DNA of 44,786 nt from CAZWKI01 sp964634645 (lineage in GTDB: Bacteria > Patescibacteriota > Patescibacteriia > UBA1558 > S5-K13), in NCBI GenBank assembly GCA_964634645.1, contig CAZWKI010000004.1:1-44786 (forward strand), given 5' to 3'. The position numbers were made by a program, and so were the translations under genes. This document shows, piece after piece, positions 7,754 to 16,099 of this stretch. The notes under the pieces were generated by a model. It did no database searches. It was not told the DNA's origin and saw only the letters and a program-made list of their open reading frames with translations. Numbering within the stretch: the first letter of the stretch is position 1; each line of letters starts with the position of its first letter.

Positions 7754-7906
7754 ATGAGCGAAAACAAAAACAAAATTTTGAATGAGACCCCAAAAAGACA
7801 AAAATGTGAGGTCTACTCGAGAGTTGTAGGGTATTTAAGGCCAGTCTCTCAATGGAATGATGGCAAACAAGCAGAATTCACAGAGAGAAAATGTGCCAAG
7901 GTGTAA
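7754..7906 (+). CDS. Stand-alone glycyl radical domain of anaerobic ribonucleotide reductase
   Basis: This 50-codon gene runs from ATG 7754 to TAA 7904-7906. The product contains CEVYSRVVGYLRPVSQWN followed by GKQAEFTERK, which matches the extreme C-terminus of NrdD. The Gly of RVVGY is where the radical is stored. It lies directly after a NrdD that lacks this segment and directly before the activase that would install the radical, so the two polypeptides most likely assemble as one enzyme. Split glycyl radical subunits are known in principle (the spare-part protein GrcA/YfiD for pyruvate formate-lyase). Two further cysteines are present, at positions 18 and 47. Confidence 0.9.
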   Translation: MSENKNKILNETPKRQKCEVYSRVVGYLRPVSQWNDGKQAEFTERKCAKV

Positions 7907-7916
7907 TCACTTTATC

Positions 7917-7952
7917 TAATCCCCCTACCTTGTAAGCAAGGTGGGGGGATTA
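7917..7952. repeat. 16-bp perfect hairpin between the glycyl radical gene and nrdG
   Basis: 7917-7932 pairs with 7937-7952 (all 16 pairs, one G-T) around a TAAG loop. It ends eight bases before the nrdG start codon. It lacks a T-run, so it is more likely a palindromic repeat, an mRNA stabiliser or a translational block than a plain terminator. Confidence 0.8.
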
Positions 7953-7960
7953 TCATTAAC

Positions 7961-8683
7961 ATGGAAGACTTAAACAACAATTTTAAGATTTCTGGATGGC
8001 AAAAGACATCTCTTATCGATTATCCAAAGAAAATTTCAACTATTATTTTTACACAGGGTTGTAATTTTAGGTGTCGCTATTGCCATAATCCAGAGCTTAT
8101 TCCACTCAATCAGGAAATAATTTTTAATATTAGCGAAGAGGAGGTATTTGATTTTTTAAAAAAAAGAAAAAAGAAAATAGAAGCGGTCTGCATTACCGGT
8201 GGAGAGCCACTTTTACAATCCGGGCTAAGGGTTTTTTTAGAAAAAGTAAAAAAAATGAAATTCAAAGTAAAGCTTGATACAAATGGAAGCAATTTTGAAT
8301 TATTGAAAAACCTGATAGAAGAAAAATTGATTGATTATATTGCAATGGATTACAAAGCAAACGAGGACATTTTTCAAAATATTACAGGGATGAAAAAAGC
8401 TATGTTTAAAGAAATGTCTCGTACAAAAGATTATCTTATTAATTCTAATTTAAAGTATGAATTTCGCATTACAATACTTCCAAAGCTTTTTACAGATAAT
8501 GATATTTTGAAATTAGCCCAAGAATTAAAAGGTGCAAAACAAGTCTATTTGCAAAATTTTCAAGATAAAGGAAAATTATTAGACGAGTCATTGTACGGTG
8601 AATTTGGTTTTTCAGTGTCTAAGCTAAAAGAATTTAAAACCATAATGGAAAAATATGTGAAAAAATGTGGAATCCGGAATTAA
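7961..8683 (+). CDS. nrdG: Anaerobic ribonucleotide reductase activating protein (radical SAM)
   Basis: A radical SAM enzyme that would generate the glycyl radical on the NrdD C-terminus. The [4Fe-4S] motif CNFRCRYC gives Cys34, Cys38 and Cys41, and the SAM-binding GGEPLL follows at about 83-88. At 240 residues it matches the longer NrdG type that starts with a GWQKTSLIDYP motif. It is preceded by a strong hairpin and has no visible Shine-Dalgarno sequence, so it may be translated at a controlled level. The downstream spacer is an AATAACC-type low-complexity run. Confidence 0.92.
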   Translation: MEDLNNNFKISGWQKTSLIDYPKKISTIIFTQGCNFRCRYCHNPELIPLNQEIIFNISEEEVFDFLKKRKKKIEAVCITGGEPLLQSGLRVFLEKVKKMKFKVKLDTNGSNFELLKNLIEEKLIDYIAMDYKANEDIFQNITGMKKAMFKEMSRTKDYLINSNLKYEFRITILPKLFTDNDILKLAQELKGAKQVYLQNFQDKGKLLDESLYGEFGFSVSKLKEFKTIMEKYVKKCGIRN

Positions 8684-8725
8684 TAACCAATAAACAATAA
8701 CCAATAACCAAGATATGTAATTTTT

Positions 8726-9286
8726 ATGAAATATGAGCTTTATAAAATATCAGAAAAATATAAAAAAGAAGCTGATCAAATTTTGAGCAGAACTAATTTG
8801 ATTAAATTTTTAAGCCACTATGGAAAGGCTTTTATTCGTGGTAGCTAAGAACTAGATTTGATGATTAAGGGAGATATTGATATATATGTAATCAATAAAA
8901 AGTTAAACAAAAATTTATCTATTAGGGTTTTGAATAAATTAATTATATTGAATCAATTTAGAGGATTTTTATTTTATGATTTTGTAAAAAGAAGAAAGAT
9001 GGGTTTTCCAAAAGGATATTATATAGGACTGAAAACCAATATTCATAATGAAAAGTGGAAAATTGATATATGGTTTATGAAATCGATGGATGTTTATAGT
9101 GATAGATTTATGAAGAAAATAAAATCTAAATTAAACAAAAAAAATAAAGAAATAATTATAAAACTCAAAAAACAAGTAAAAGATAAAAAAATAGAAATTC
9201 CAAGTTATTTAATATATAAAGTGGTAATTGAGAAAAACATAAAAACTCTATCTGATTTAAAATTATATATAAAAAGTGCCAATTAA
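8726..9286 (+). pseudogene. Broken nucleotidyltransferase gene (in-frame TAA)
   Basis: One frame runs from ATG 8726 to 9286 (about 187 codons) with a single TAA at 8846-8848. The reading around it is IRGS-stop-ELDLMIKGDIDIYVI. The nucleotidyltransferase family normally has GSxELGLM followed by a DIDI metal-binding pair, so the stop replaces one residue, probably Tyr, in the active-site loop. The rest of the frame is well kept and AT-rich like its neighbours, so the lesion looks recent or could be a sequence error. Restart at TTG 8858 would give a protein lacking the GS loop. Confidence 0.8.
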
Positions 9287-9329
9287 GGATTGACTTTTTA
9301 TTTTAAAAATGATTAAATTATTGTTGCAA

Positions 9330-9405
9330 GCGGGTGTCGTATAGTGGCTAATTATGTCAGCCTTCCAAGCTGAAGAGGGCGGTTCGATTCCGCTCACCCG
9401 CTCCA
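9330..9405 (+). tRNA. tRNA-Gly (anticodon UCC)
   Basis: The acceptor stem GCGGGTG (9330-9336) pairs with CACCCGC (9395-9401). The anticodon loop is CTTCCAA with a TCAGC/GCTGA stem. The T-arm is GGCGGTTCGATTCCGCT. CCA is encoded at 9403-9405. A palindromic repeat begins within the CCA end. Confidence 0.96.
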
Positions 9406-9454
9406 TTCTACGCGCTAGCGTAGAATGCCTTCCGAAACTTTAGTGAAGGAAGGC
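9404..9454. repeat. Two adjoining palindromic repeats after tRNA-Gly
   Basis: The first, 9404-9427, is a perfect 10-bp palindrome (CATTCTACGC with GCGTAGAATG) around GCTA. The second, 9427-9454, has 7-bp arms (GCCTTCC/GGAAGGC). Its inner 14 bases, read on the minus strand (TTCACTAAAGTTTC), match the core of the repeats at 3057 and 29114 at 12 of 14 positions. The rest of 9455-9520 holds nothing I recognise. Confidence 0.75.
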
Positions 9455-9521
9455 AAACAGCCGTAATTTTATTATTTTTATATATTGGCGCTTCGAATGG
9501 CAAGCCATACATATAAATATC

Positions 9522-9550
9522 AAAAAACTCTTTTTATCAGAGAGTTTTTT
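9522..9550. terminator. Bidirectional terminator
   Basis: AAAAAACTCT pairs with AGAGAGTTTTTT around a short loop, with A- and T-runs on both sides. It serves the tRNA-Gly transcript and the convergent small metal-binding gene. Confidence 0.8.
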
Positions 9551-9580
9551 GTTTTGAATAAATTTAATAGTGCGATAGTT

Positions 9581-9841
9581 TTATTTCTTATTTACTCTTC
9601 CTATCATGCACGATACATATGACTGTGCTTTTTTGAGAAAATCCTTTGCTTGTTTGCTTCCCTCTTCTGGATACCCAATTTTTAATAAGGTTTTCTTTGC
9701 CGTTTCTTTATCACCATCAAAACCCACTGTTTGATTTTCTACGTCAACCATTATATTTTTTAATCCCTGTTTTTCTAATGAATTTATTATCATAAAAGAA
9801 CATCCGCCACATTTTATATTAACTACTTTTAGTGTTTGCAT
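9581..9841 (-). CDS. Heavy-metal-associated (HMA) domain protein
   Basis: The 86-residue protein opens with MQTLKVVNIKCGGCSFMI, the HMA fold with its metal-binding CxxC (here CGGC) after strand 1. The middle (GLKNIMVDVENQTVGFDGD) fits the helix-strand pattern. The last 30 residues are an extra helix with a single Cys. Such proteins carry Cu(I) or another soft metal to transporters; the partner is not visible here. The start Met is close to the family start. Confidence 0.8.
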   Translation of the reverse strand: MQTLKVVNIKCGGCSFMIINSLEKQGLKNIMVDVENQTVGFDGDKETAKKTLLKIGYPEEGSKQAKDFLKKAQSYVSCMIGRVNKK

Positions 9842-10056
9842 ATTTTTATTGATTTATTTGTTATTTATATAATACATTTATTGGTGCGTGTTTATTTCAA
9901 ATTTATTTCTTTGCCATTTTCCAAAGAACATGAAAATGATCTAAATACGACTCATAAAATTCTTTGTTTTTTATTCTTATTGCAAATGGCTCTTTTCCGA
10001 CTGATACAAATAGAACGCAATTATCATATACAGTTGCGCAAGGCTAAGAAGGTTAT
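9842..10056. other. Gene-free stretch upstream of the transposase
   Basis: This AT-rich stretch lies between the HMA gene and two strong hairpins. Open frames exist on both strands, but they have no recognisable domain and run through the hairpins. An unrecognised small RNA ending at the 10057-10088 terminator, or the 5' flank of the RAYT element, is possible. Confidence 0.4.
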
Positions 10057-10125
10057 AAGCGTCGAACAATACAATTCGGCGCTTTTTTAATCCGTTTGAT
10101 AGAAAATTTATCAAACGGATTTTTG
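10057..10125 (+). terminator. Tandem terminator hairpins before the RAYT gene
   Basis: Hairpin 1 is 10057-10066 with 10075-10084 (AAGCGTCGAA/TTCGGCGCTT, one G-T), followed by TTTTTT. Hairpin 2 is 10089-10101 with 10109-10121, a perfect 13-bp stem followed by TTTTT. Two strong stems in a row just ahead of a RAYT transposase also fit REP-like end structures. Confidence 0.75.
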
Positions 10126-10190
10126 TTTGTAATTTGAGAGTATTGATTTTTTTATTGAAAAGAATAATATAAAAATAGAAAAGCAAATTT

Positions 10191-10760
10191 ATGAGAAGTG
10201 GCCTTATTTTATTTAAAAATAAATATAAAATTGAATCTACCAGATTGAAGCACTGGGATTATTCTGATCCTGGTTTTTGTTTTGTCACAATTTGCACAAA
10301 GAATAGAGAATGTATATTTGGTGAAATTATTAATAATAAAATGATATTAAATAAATTGGGGATTATCATAGAACATTGTTGGCGCGATTTACCAAATCAT
10401 TATAAAAATTGTATTCTGGATTCATTTGTTATAATGCCGAATCATTTCCATGGAATTATTCAAATAAAAGAGAAGATTCACGCCGCATCCGTAGAGATGA
10501 TTCATGAATCATCTCTACGTGAATCGTCTCGCAATGAATACCGAAAACAACGTCGTAAAATGTTATTATCAAAAATAATTGGACGATTCAAAATGCAATT
10601 CTCTAAAAAAATTAATTTGGTAAATCGCGCAATATATTTCAATTGGCAAAAATCATATTATGATCATATTATTAGAAATGAACAAGATTTATTTCATATT
10701 CGTGTATATATAAAAAATAATCCCAATAAATGGGAAAATGACAAAAATTTTAGACAATAA
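10191..10760 (+). mobile_element. REP-associated tyrosine transposase (RAYT, Y1/HUH family)
   Basis: The 189-residue protein is a single-strand transposase of the type that mobilises REP palindromes. It has the entry motif FCFVTICTKNRECIFGEI, the HUH metal motif in MPNHFHGI (about 83-90), and the catalytic tyrosine region in WQKSYYDHII near residue 160, followed by NPNKWENDK. A perfect 28-bp palindrome lies inside the gene (10491-10518) and encodes part of the variable segment between the HUH motif and the Tyr helix. The gene is intact and codon use is as AT-rich as its neighbours. It may be responsible for the palindromes scattered over the window. Confidence 0.88.
10491..10518. repeat. Perfect 28-bp palindrome inside the RAYT gene
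   Basis: GTAGAGATGATTCA is followed directly by its exact reverse complement, with no loop. Short GATTCACG and GTGAATC arms lie just outside. It is in frame with the transposase. Confidence 0.95.
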
Positions 10761-10774
10761 TTTTTATAGAAATT

Positions 10775-11290
10775 TTATCTTAATTGATATTTACAAGTTA
10801 GTGCTATTGCAAGAGCATCTGATGTATCGTCTTTTTTTGGAATAGATTTTAATTTTAGAATTATTTTTACCATTTCAGCAATTTGACGCTTGTCAGCTTT
10901 TCCATAAGATGTTATAGCTTGCTTTACCTGAAGAGGTGTGAACTCGTATATTGGAAGTTTGTTTTCTGATAATGTAAGAATTATTACACCCCGAGCATGT
11001 CCTACGTCCATTGCTGTTTTTACATTTTTACAAAAATATAATTTTTCAACGCCAACATATGACGGTTTGTATTTTTTTATTAAGAAATCCAATTCTTTGT
11101 GTATTGTGTTAAGTCTATTATTAAATTCAACGCCCGCTTTTGTTTCAATACAACCACAACTTATTAATTTTGCTTCTTTTTCATGTGTTATAAAAGCATA
11201 GCCAATTGTGGCTAAGCCGGGATCAATGCCCATTATGATCTTTGATTTATTTATAGTTTTTTGCATCTTTTTGTAATAACCAATAATCAA
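10775..11290 (-). CDS. ruvC: Holliday junction resolvase RuvC
   Basis: RuvC cuts Holliday junctions with RuvAB. The four acidic catalytic residues are visible: Asp in MGIDPGLATIGYAF, Glu in GVEKLYF, and the Asp pair in DDTSDALAIAL. The frame is open from 11290, but the likely start is MQKTINKSK at 11266 or the Met directly before GIDPG. RuvA and RuvB are not in this window. It is downstream of yebC on the same strand, separated by a low-complexity spacer. Confidence 0.94.
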   Translation of the reverse strand: MIIGYYKKMQKTINKSKIIMGIDPGLATIGYAFITHEKEAKLISCGCIETKAGVEFNNRLNTIHKELDFLIKKYKPSYVGVEKLYFCKNVKTAMDVGHARGVIILTLSENKLPIYEFTPLQVKQAITSYGKADKRQIAEMVKIILKLKSIPKKDDTSDALAIALTCKYQLR

Positions 11291-11395
11291 TAATCAAGTT
11301 CCAAACAATAATCAATAATCAATTATCAAATTTTCGATTATTAGTTATTGGAATTTGGTTATTATTTGATTATTGGTGCTTGGGTATTGGTTATT
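11276..11395. repeat. AATAATC/AATAACC low-complexity repeat between yebC and ruvC
   Basis: Many diverged copies of CAATAATC on the left half face GATTATTG copies on the right half, so the spacer can fold as a long imperfect hairpin. The same type of sequence follows nrdG at 8685-8712. Confidence 0.6.
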
Positions 11396-11399
11396 CTCA

Positions 11400-12101
11400 T
11401 TAATCAGCATTAGAATAATAATTAGCTACATCATCATCTTCTTCAAGTGCTTCAAAAAGTTTGTCCAATTTATCTGAGTTTTCAATATTTACTTTTGTTT
11501 TTGCAATATATTCTAATTCTGCATTATCAATTTCAATTAGATCTTTTATTTTGTCCTGAATTTTTTGCAAATTTTCCATTTGTGTAATAATTCTTATCCC
11601 GTCAACGGACTTTTCAATGTCATTTGCTCCAGCATCTATTATTGCAAGTTCTTGTTCGTCAGAAAGTTCTGTGTCTTTTAGATAAATAGCTCCAACTCTT
11701 TCAAATTGCCAAAGCACAGAATTTGATGCGCCAAGTGATCCGCCATGTTTTGATAAAATATGCCTTAAATCAGGAGCAGTTCTATTTTTGTTATCAGTTA
11801 CAACTTCTATTATAATGGCAACGCCATCTGGCCCATATCCTTCATAAGTAATTTCTTCAAGAGCATTTGCCTCTCCAGTACCAGATCCACGTGCAATAGC
11901 CTTTTCAATGTTATCTTTTGGAACAGAAAAGCTCCTAGCCTTATCAATTGCCATTCGAAGTTTGAAATTCATTTCAGGATCAGCACCACCACGGGCTGCA
12001 ATTTGTACGTTCTTTGTAAGTTTTGTAAAAACAGAAGATTTTTTTGAATCAACAAGAGCTTTTCTGTGTTTTGTTGTTGCCCATTTTGAGTGCCCAGACA
12101 T
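11400..12101 (-). CDS. yebC: YebC/PmpR-family regulatory protein
   Basis: The protein is 233 aa. The N-terminus MSGHSKWATTKHRKALVDSK and the segment IAARGGADPEMNFKLRMAI are family signatures, as are AIIIEVVTDNKNRT and HGGSLG. Members have been described as DNA-binding regulators and, more recently, as helping ribosomes translate difficult sequences. yebC next to ruvC is a common bacterial arrangement. TTTCAGC-type direct repeats lie at its 5' side (12108-12140). Confidence 0.93.
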   Translation of the reverse strand: MSGHSKWATTKHRKALVDSKKSSVFTKLTKNVQIAARGGADPEMNFKLRMAIDKARSFSVPKDNIEKAIARGSGTGEANALEEITYEGYGPDGVAIIIEVVTDNKNRTAPDLRHILSKHGGSLGASNSVLWQFERVGAIYLKDTELSDEQELAIIDAGANDIEKSVDGIRIITQMENLQKIQDKIKDLIEIDNAELEYIAKTKVNIENSDKLDKLFEALEEDDDVANYYSNAD

Positions 12102-12214
12102 ATTATTAGCTTTCAGCTTTTAGATTTCAGCTTTCAGCTCATTATTATTAAAACTTAGCTCTATTTTAGCAATATAATGTTGCAGTGTAAAGACATAAAC
12201 TATACAATATATAT

Positions 12215-13585
12215 ATGAAAAAAGACCAATTTAAAAATTTTGTATATGTTTTAATATTAGTAGCTGTAATTATTTTTGCTGTTTTTATAAGAATTCACAA
12301 TGTTTTAAAATATAATACTTATTGGGCTGATGATGGAGGAGCACACATTGATTATGTATATCAAATAGAAAAAAATCATAGACTGCCAGATTTTAAGACA
12401 AATTATTTGGCGTGGCATGAGCCAGGTTTTTATTTTTTGGGAGCTGCATGGAATATTTTTGGTTCTAAAATAGGATTTTATATTGGTCCAGACAATTATA
12501 ATTTTACAGAGCTTTTGAATGTAGGTATTTATTTAATTTTCCTTGCACTGGTTTGGATTTTTGCTTTTATTATATCTAATAAAAAAAAGTGGTTTGCACT
12601 TCTAATTACATTTCTTTTTTCAACACTATTTATAGGTGTAAAATTATCCAATTATATAAATAACGAATTGTTAAATCAGACAATGATATTGTTTTTAATA
12701 ATTTTATTTTTATATTGGAAATTACTAGACGACAAAAAATATTTAAAAGTTTTTTTGTTTTCAATTCTATTGGCAATTGCCTTTATTATAAAAATGACGG
12801 CATTTATAGCTCTTTTATCTGTGGCAATGATTTGGTTTATAAGTTTTTTATATAAAAGAAAAAAATATTTTATTTTTTATATTTTGATAGTTATATTTGT
12901 TTCTTTGGGGCTAAATGCTCCGTGGCTTATTCACAAAAAAAATACCTATGGAAGCGCTATCACAATAAATGCATTTGAAAAAGAGTCTCAGAGAATAATA
13001 AATAGTGATGGATGGAAATATTTTTTTAATTTTAATGACGATATATTTTTTGATAATCCATATTGGAGTGGCAATTTAAACTCATATTTTTCAATTCTTT
13101 TAAGTGATACTTTTGGAGATCATTATAATTTATTTAACAATCCGGATACTATATTTCAAGAAGAAAATAAAATTTTGCTTGATACAGGGAAGTATACAAA
13201 TCCTTATTTGTGGAATAAAATGATAAATGTAAATAGAATCGGATTATTTATATTTTTAATTTGGTTTTTTGGATTTCTATTGTTTTTAAAAGATTTATTT
13301 ATAAGGTTTTTTAAATATAAAAAAATAGATTTCTATGAATTGTTTTTATTGATTATACTTTTTGGGGGATGGGTTGCGCTTTTGTATAACAATTTAAAGT
13401 ATCCATATCTAGCAAGGGGAGTGCTTAAGGGTCACTTTATTTATTTTACATATCCGATTTTTGTGATTCTCTCTTATAAGACGCTTTATATACACATAAA
13501 AAATAAATTAATATTTTATTTAGTCTTAACTTTGCCAATAATTATTTATGTAATTATTGCGTGGCCAATTTTGTATGTTAAATAA
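12215..13585 (+). CDS. GT-C family membrane glycosyltransferase (PMT/ArnT-like)
   Basis: This 456-residue integral membrane protein has about ten hydrophobic segments. After TM1 comes WADDGGAHIDYVYQ, matching the acidic loop motif of GT-C enzymes that use polyprenyl-phosphate sugars. HEPGFYFLGAAWNIFG fits the next luminal helix. It heads a plus-strand run of surface-glycan genes and overlaps the next gene. The substrate cannot be told. A possible promoter with TATACA (12201-12206) lies just upstream. Confidence 0.75.
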   Translation: MKKDQFKNFVYVLILVAVIIFAVFIRIHNVLKYNTYWADDGGAHIDYVYQIEKNHRLPDFKTNYLAWHEPGFYFLGAAWNIFGSKIGFYIGPDNYNFTELLNVGIYLIFLALVWIFAFIISNKKKWFALLITFLFSTLFIGVKLSNYINNELLNQTMILFLIILFLYWKLLDDKKYLKVFLFSILLAIAFIIKMTAFIALLSVAMIWFISFLYKRKKYFIFYILIVIFVSLGLNAPWLIHKKNTYGSAITINAFEKESQRIINSDGWKYFFNFNDDIFFDNPYWSGNLNSYFSILLSDTFGDHYNLFNNPDTIFQEENKILLDTGKYTNPYLWNKMINVNRIGLFIFLIWFFGFLLFLKDLFIRFFKYKKIDFYELFLLIILFGGWVALLYNNLKYPYLARGVLKGHFIYFTYPIFVILSYKTLYIHIKNKLIFYLVLTLPIIIYVIIAWPILYVK

Positions 13586-15203
13586 TTTTTTTAAAAATTC
13601 TAAATATGGTATTTTTGTAATTTTCGTCATATTGTTTTGTTTACAAGTTATTTTACTGGGCCCTAAATTTGATTTTCCACTAAATGATGATTGGTCGCAT
13701 ACTCTTAGTATATATCATTTTAATTTTGATAAAGAGCTTTTTTACGCGCCATGGCTTTCTGCGTTTAATTATGTGCCAATATTTTTTGGTATTTTTTTGA
13801 CAGGTATTTTTGGTTTTTCTTTTTCTATTTTAAGGTTTGGAAATTTGATTATATCTTTTTCAACGGTATATTTATTTTTTGTATTTTTGAGATACAATAA
13901 AATTCCAAAACTACATGCTTTTTTGTTGTCACTTCTTTTGTGGTTTAATCCAATATTTTTTTATCTCTCATATACTTTCATGGGGGATCAAATAGCTCTT
14001 CTTCTAGTTCTTTTGTCAATTTTTTTATATAAACTAGCAATTGATAAGAGAAAATATAATTATATCTTTTTTGCAAGCATTGCGTCTGTTTTTGCAATAT
14101 TTACAAGGCAATTTGTAGCCATTTTGCCATTTGTTGCATTTGTATATTTCTTTTTTTCAAAACAATTCAACAAAAAAAGAACATTATTATCTTTTTTACC
14201 AAGCCTTTTTTTGTTAATAATTTTTTATTATATATCTTTGAAATTAAATTTTATTCCCGGAGAAGTTTCGGCTAGATTTGTTCCAAGAAGCATTTTGTTT
14301 AGAACCATTGTTTTTAATTTTGTAAATTATATTTTGCTATTATCGTTATTTTTTATTCCAATAACACTAAGCACTATAAAAAAAGACGTTATTAAAAAAA
14401 TGTTTTCAAAAAGAAATTTGATTTTAATTTTGCTGATGTCATTATTTTTTATTCTCACCGTATTTTATAAAAAATTTCAATTTCCTGGATTAGGAAATAT
14501 TATAAATCTATATGGAATAGGTCCAAATACTACTATAATGCAAGGGGATATTGATTTTAATATTAATTATGTATTTATATTTATTGTAAATATATTACTT
14601 GTAACACTCTCTATTTTTAATATATTTTATTTTTTTGAAAATAGAGAAATTATTTTAAATAAAGTAAAAAATGATTTTTTCTGGATCGTTTTTTTATTTT
14701 TATATCTATTTTTGATTTTGCCAATAATGTCTTTTGATAGATATTTGCTAATTTTTGTTCCATTCATATTGTTATTTTTTGGAATGATTATGAAAGAGAA
14801 AGGTTTTTCAAAAACAATATTAATACTATTAATATTTATACAGGCAACGCTTGTTTTTGTTGGAACAAGAGATTATTTATTTTGGAATAAAGCTAGATGG
14901 AATATTGCTAGAGAATTATCAAAAGTGGTAGAGACAAAAAATATTGAAGCTGGATATGAGTGGGATGGTTGGAATTTTTACAAAAAGCAATTATTTGAAG
15001 AATATTACCTTGGAAAGTTTACGCCAACTTGGGCGCCTTGGTATGTAAAACAAGTATCAAAGAATCATCAAATGGAATACATAGTTTCTTTTTCAGAGCT
15101 GGGTGGATATGAAGTAATAAAAAAACAAGAAACAAAAACAATTTTGTCTCCAATAGAACATATTTATTTAAATAAGGTTTCGCCAAATAGTATAAATCTT
15201 TAA
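13575..15203 (+). CDS. GT-C family membrane glycosyltransferase
   Basis: About 542 residues with roughly a dozen transmembrane helices. The post-TM1 motif is FPLNDDWSHTLSIYHF, the DD pair expected of GT-C glycosyltransferases. The frame is open further upstream, but ATG 13575 (MLNNFF) is the best start; it overlaps the preceding gene by 11 bases, so the two are probably translationally coupled. The soluble C-terminal region (about residues 420-540) would face the outside. The substrate is unknown; the cluster suggests a cell-surface polysaccharide or glycoprotein. Confidence 0.75.
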   Translation: MLNNFFKNSKYGIFVIFVILFCLQVILLGPKFDFPLNDDWSHTLSIYHFNFDKELFYAPWLSAFNYVPIFFGIFLTGIFGFSFSILRFGNLIISFSTVYLFFVFLRYNKIPKLHAFLLSLLLWFNPIFFYLSYTFMGDQIALLLVLLSIFLYKLAIDKRKYNYIFFASIASVFAIFTRQFVAILPFVAFVYFFFSKQFNKKRTLLSFLPSLFLLIIFYYISLKLNFIPGEVSARFVPRSILFRTIVFNFVNYILLLSLFFIPITLSTIKKDVIKKMFSKRNLILILLMSLFFILTVFYKKFQFPGLGNIINLYGIGPNTTIMQGDIDFNINYVFIFIVNILLVTLSIFNIFYFFENREIILNKVKNDFFWIVFLFLYLFLILPIMSFDRYLLIFVPFILLFFGMIMKEKGFSKTILILLIFIQATLVFVGTRDYLFWNKARWNIARELSKVVETKNIEAGYEWDGWNFYKKQLFEEYYLGKFTPTWAPWYVKQVSKNHQMEYIVSFSELGGYEVIKKQETKTILSPIEHIYLNKVSPNSINL

Positions 15204-15312
15204 TTTGTTGAGCCCTAATTTTGCTATTTAATATTTGAAATTTAAATCAATATGTTGATTTTAAAGTTTAATATTAATGATTATTTATATTTTTGTAAAG
15301 TAAAAATAATGG

Positions 15313-15318
15313 TATAAT
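15313..15318 (+). promoter_or_regulatory. -10 box upstream of the GT2 gene
   Basis: TATAAT with GG before it. A TTTTTG or TTGTAA -35 is weak. It lies 29 bases before the start codon at 15347, in a 143-base gap, so the downstream genes may form a separate transcript. Confidence 0.55.
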
Positions 15319-15346
15319 ACAATAGAGGTTATTAATATATAAAATC

Positions 15347-16045
15347 ATGTATTTATCAATAGTAATTCCTTTATATAATGAGGAAAAAAGAATAATTCCA
15401 ACAGTTCAAAAAACTCTTAATTATTTAAAGGAACAAAATTTTGATTTTGAATTAATTTTTGTTGATGATGGAAGTAAAGATAAGACAATAGATGTTTTGA
15501 GGGGTTATGAAAATGGAGAGAATATTAAAATTATAAAACACCAAATAAATAGAGGTAAGGGCGCTTCTGTAAAATCAGGAGTTCTTGCATCAAAAGGAGA
15601 AATTGTGCTTTTTTCTGATGCTGATTTGTCAACACCAATAGAGGAGTTGGATAAATTAATAAAAGAAATTGAAGAATACGATGTTGTTATTGGGTCTAGG
15701 TCTATTGATGAAAATTTATTACTCAAGAAACAACCAATTCATAGAATATTAATAGGTAAAATCGCTAAACTATTAATAAGGCTAGTTTTGAATATAAATT
15801 ACAAAGACACTCAGTGCGGATTTAAATTATTTAAACGAGATGTTGCTTTCAAGCTTTTTTATAAAATGAGAATGAAAAGGTGGAGCTTTGATTATGAATT
15901 ATTATTTTTGGCAAAGAGATTCAAGTTTAAAGTAAGGGAAGTTCCGGTTATATGGATAAATAATGAAGATTCTAGGGTAAATTCATTTATAGATCCAATA
16001 AAATCGTTTATTGATTTGATAAAAATAAGATTTAATAAATATTAA
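15347..16045 (+). CDS. GT2 family glycosyltransferase (dolichyl/polyprenyl-phosphate glucosyltransferase-like)
   Basis: The 232-residue GT-A enzyme contains IVIPLYNEEKRI at the N-terminus, FVDDGSKDKT, the metal-binding DAD in FSDADLSTP, and DTQCGFKLFKR. The last motif is typical of the ALG5-like branch that makes polyprenyl-phosphate-glucose. No membrane helix follows, so it is a soluble or peripheral enzyme. It would supply the lipid-linked sugar used by the GT-C transferases just upstream. Confidence 0.88.
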   Translation: MYLSIVIPLYNEEKRIIPTVQKTLNYLKEQNFDFELIFVDDGSKDKTIDVLRGYENGENIKIIKHQINRGKGASVKSGVLASKGEIVLFSDADLSTPIEELDKLIKEIEEYDVVIGSRSIDENLLLKKQPIHRILIGKIAKLLIRLVLNINYKDTQCGFKLFKRDVAFKLFYKMRMKRWSFDYELLFLAKRFKFKVREVPVIWINNEDSRVNSFIDPIKSFIDLIKIRFNKY

Positions 16046-16099
16046 AAGAAGTAAAGAGTTTATAAAATTTTTAGAATATTTTTATAATTGGAACCAGAA

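Noticed and set aside
8846..8848. TAA recoded as a sense codon in the nucleotidyltransferase frame
   Set aside because: TAA is used as the normal stop by many neighbouring genes, and known CPR recoding affects UGA, not UAA. A pseudogene or error is simpler.
9836..10186. Open frames on both strands between the HMA gene and the RAYT gene
   Set aside because: They overlap each other and two strong terminator hairpins, have no domain, and are rich in hydrophobic residues as expected of AT-rich noncoding DNA.
11276..11395. CRISPR-like array in the AATAATC repeats
   Set aside because: Units are short, irregular and continuous with no spacers. No cas genes are in the window, and no CRISPR array was seen anywhere.
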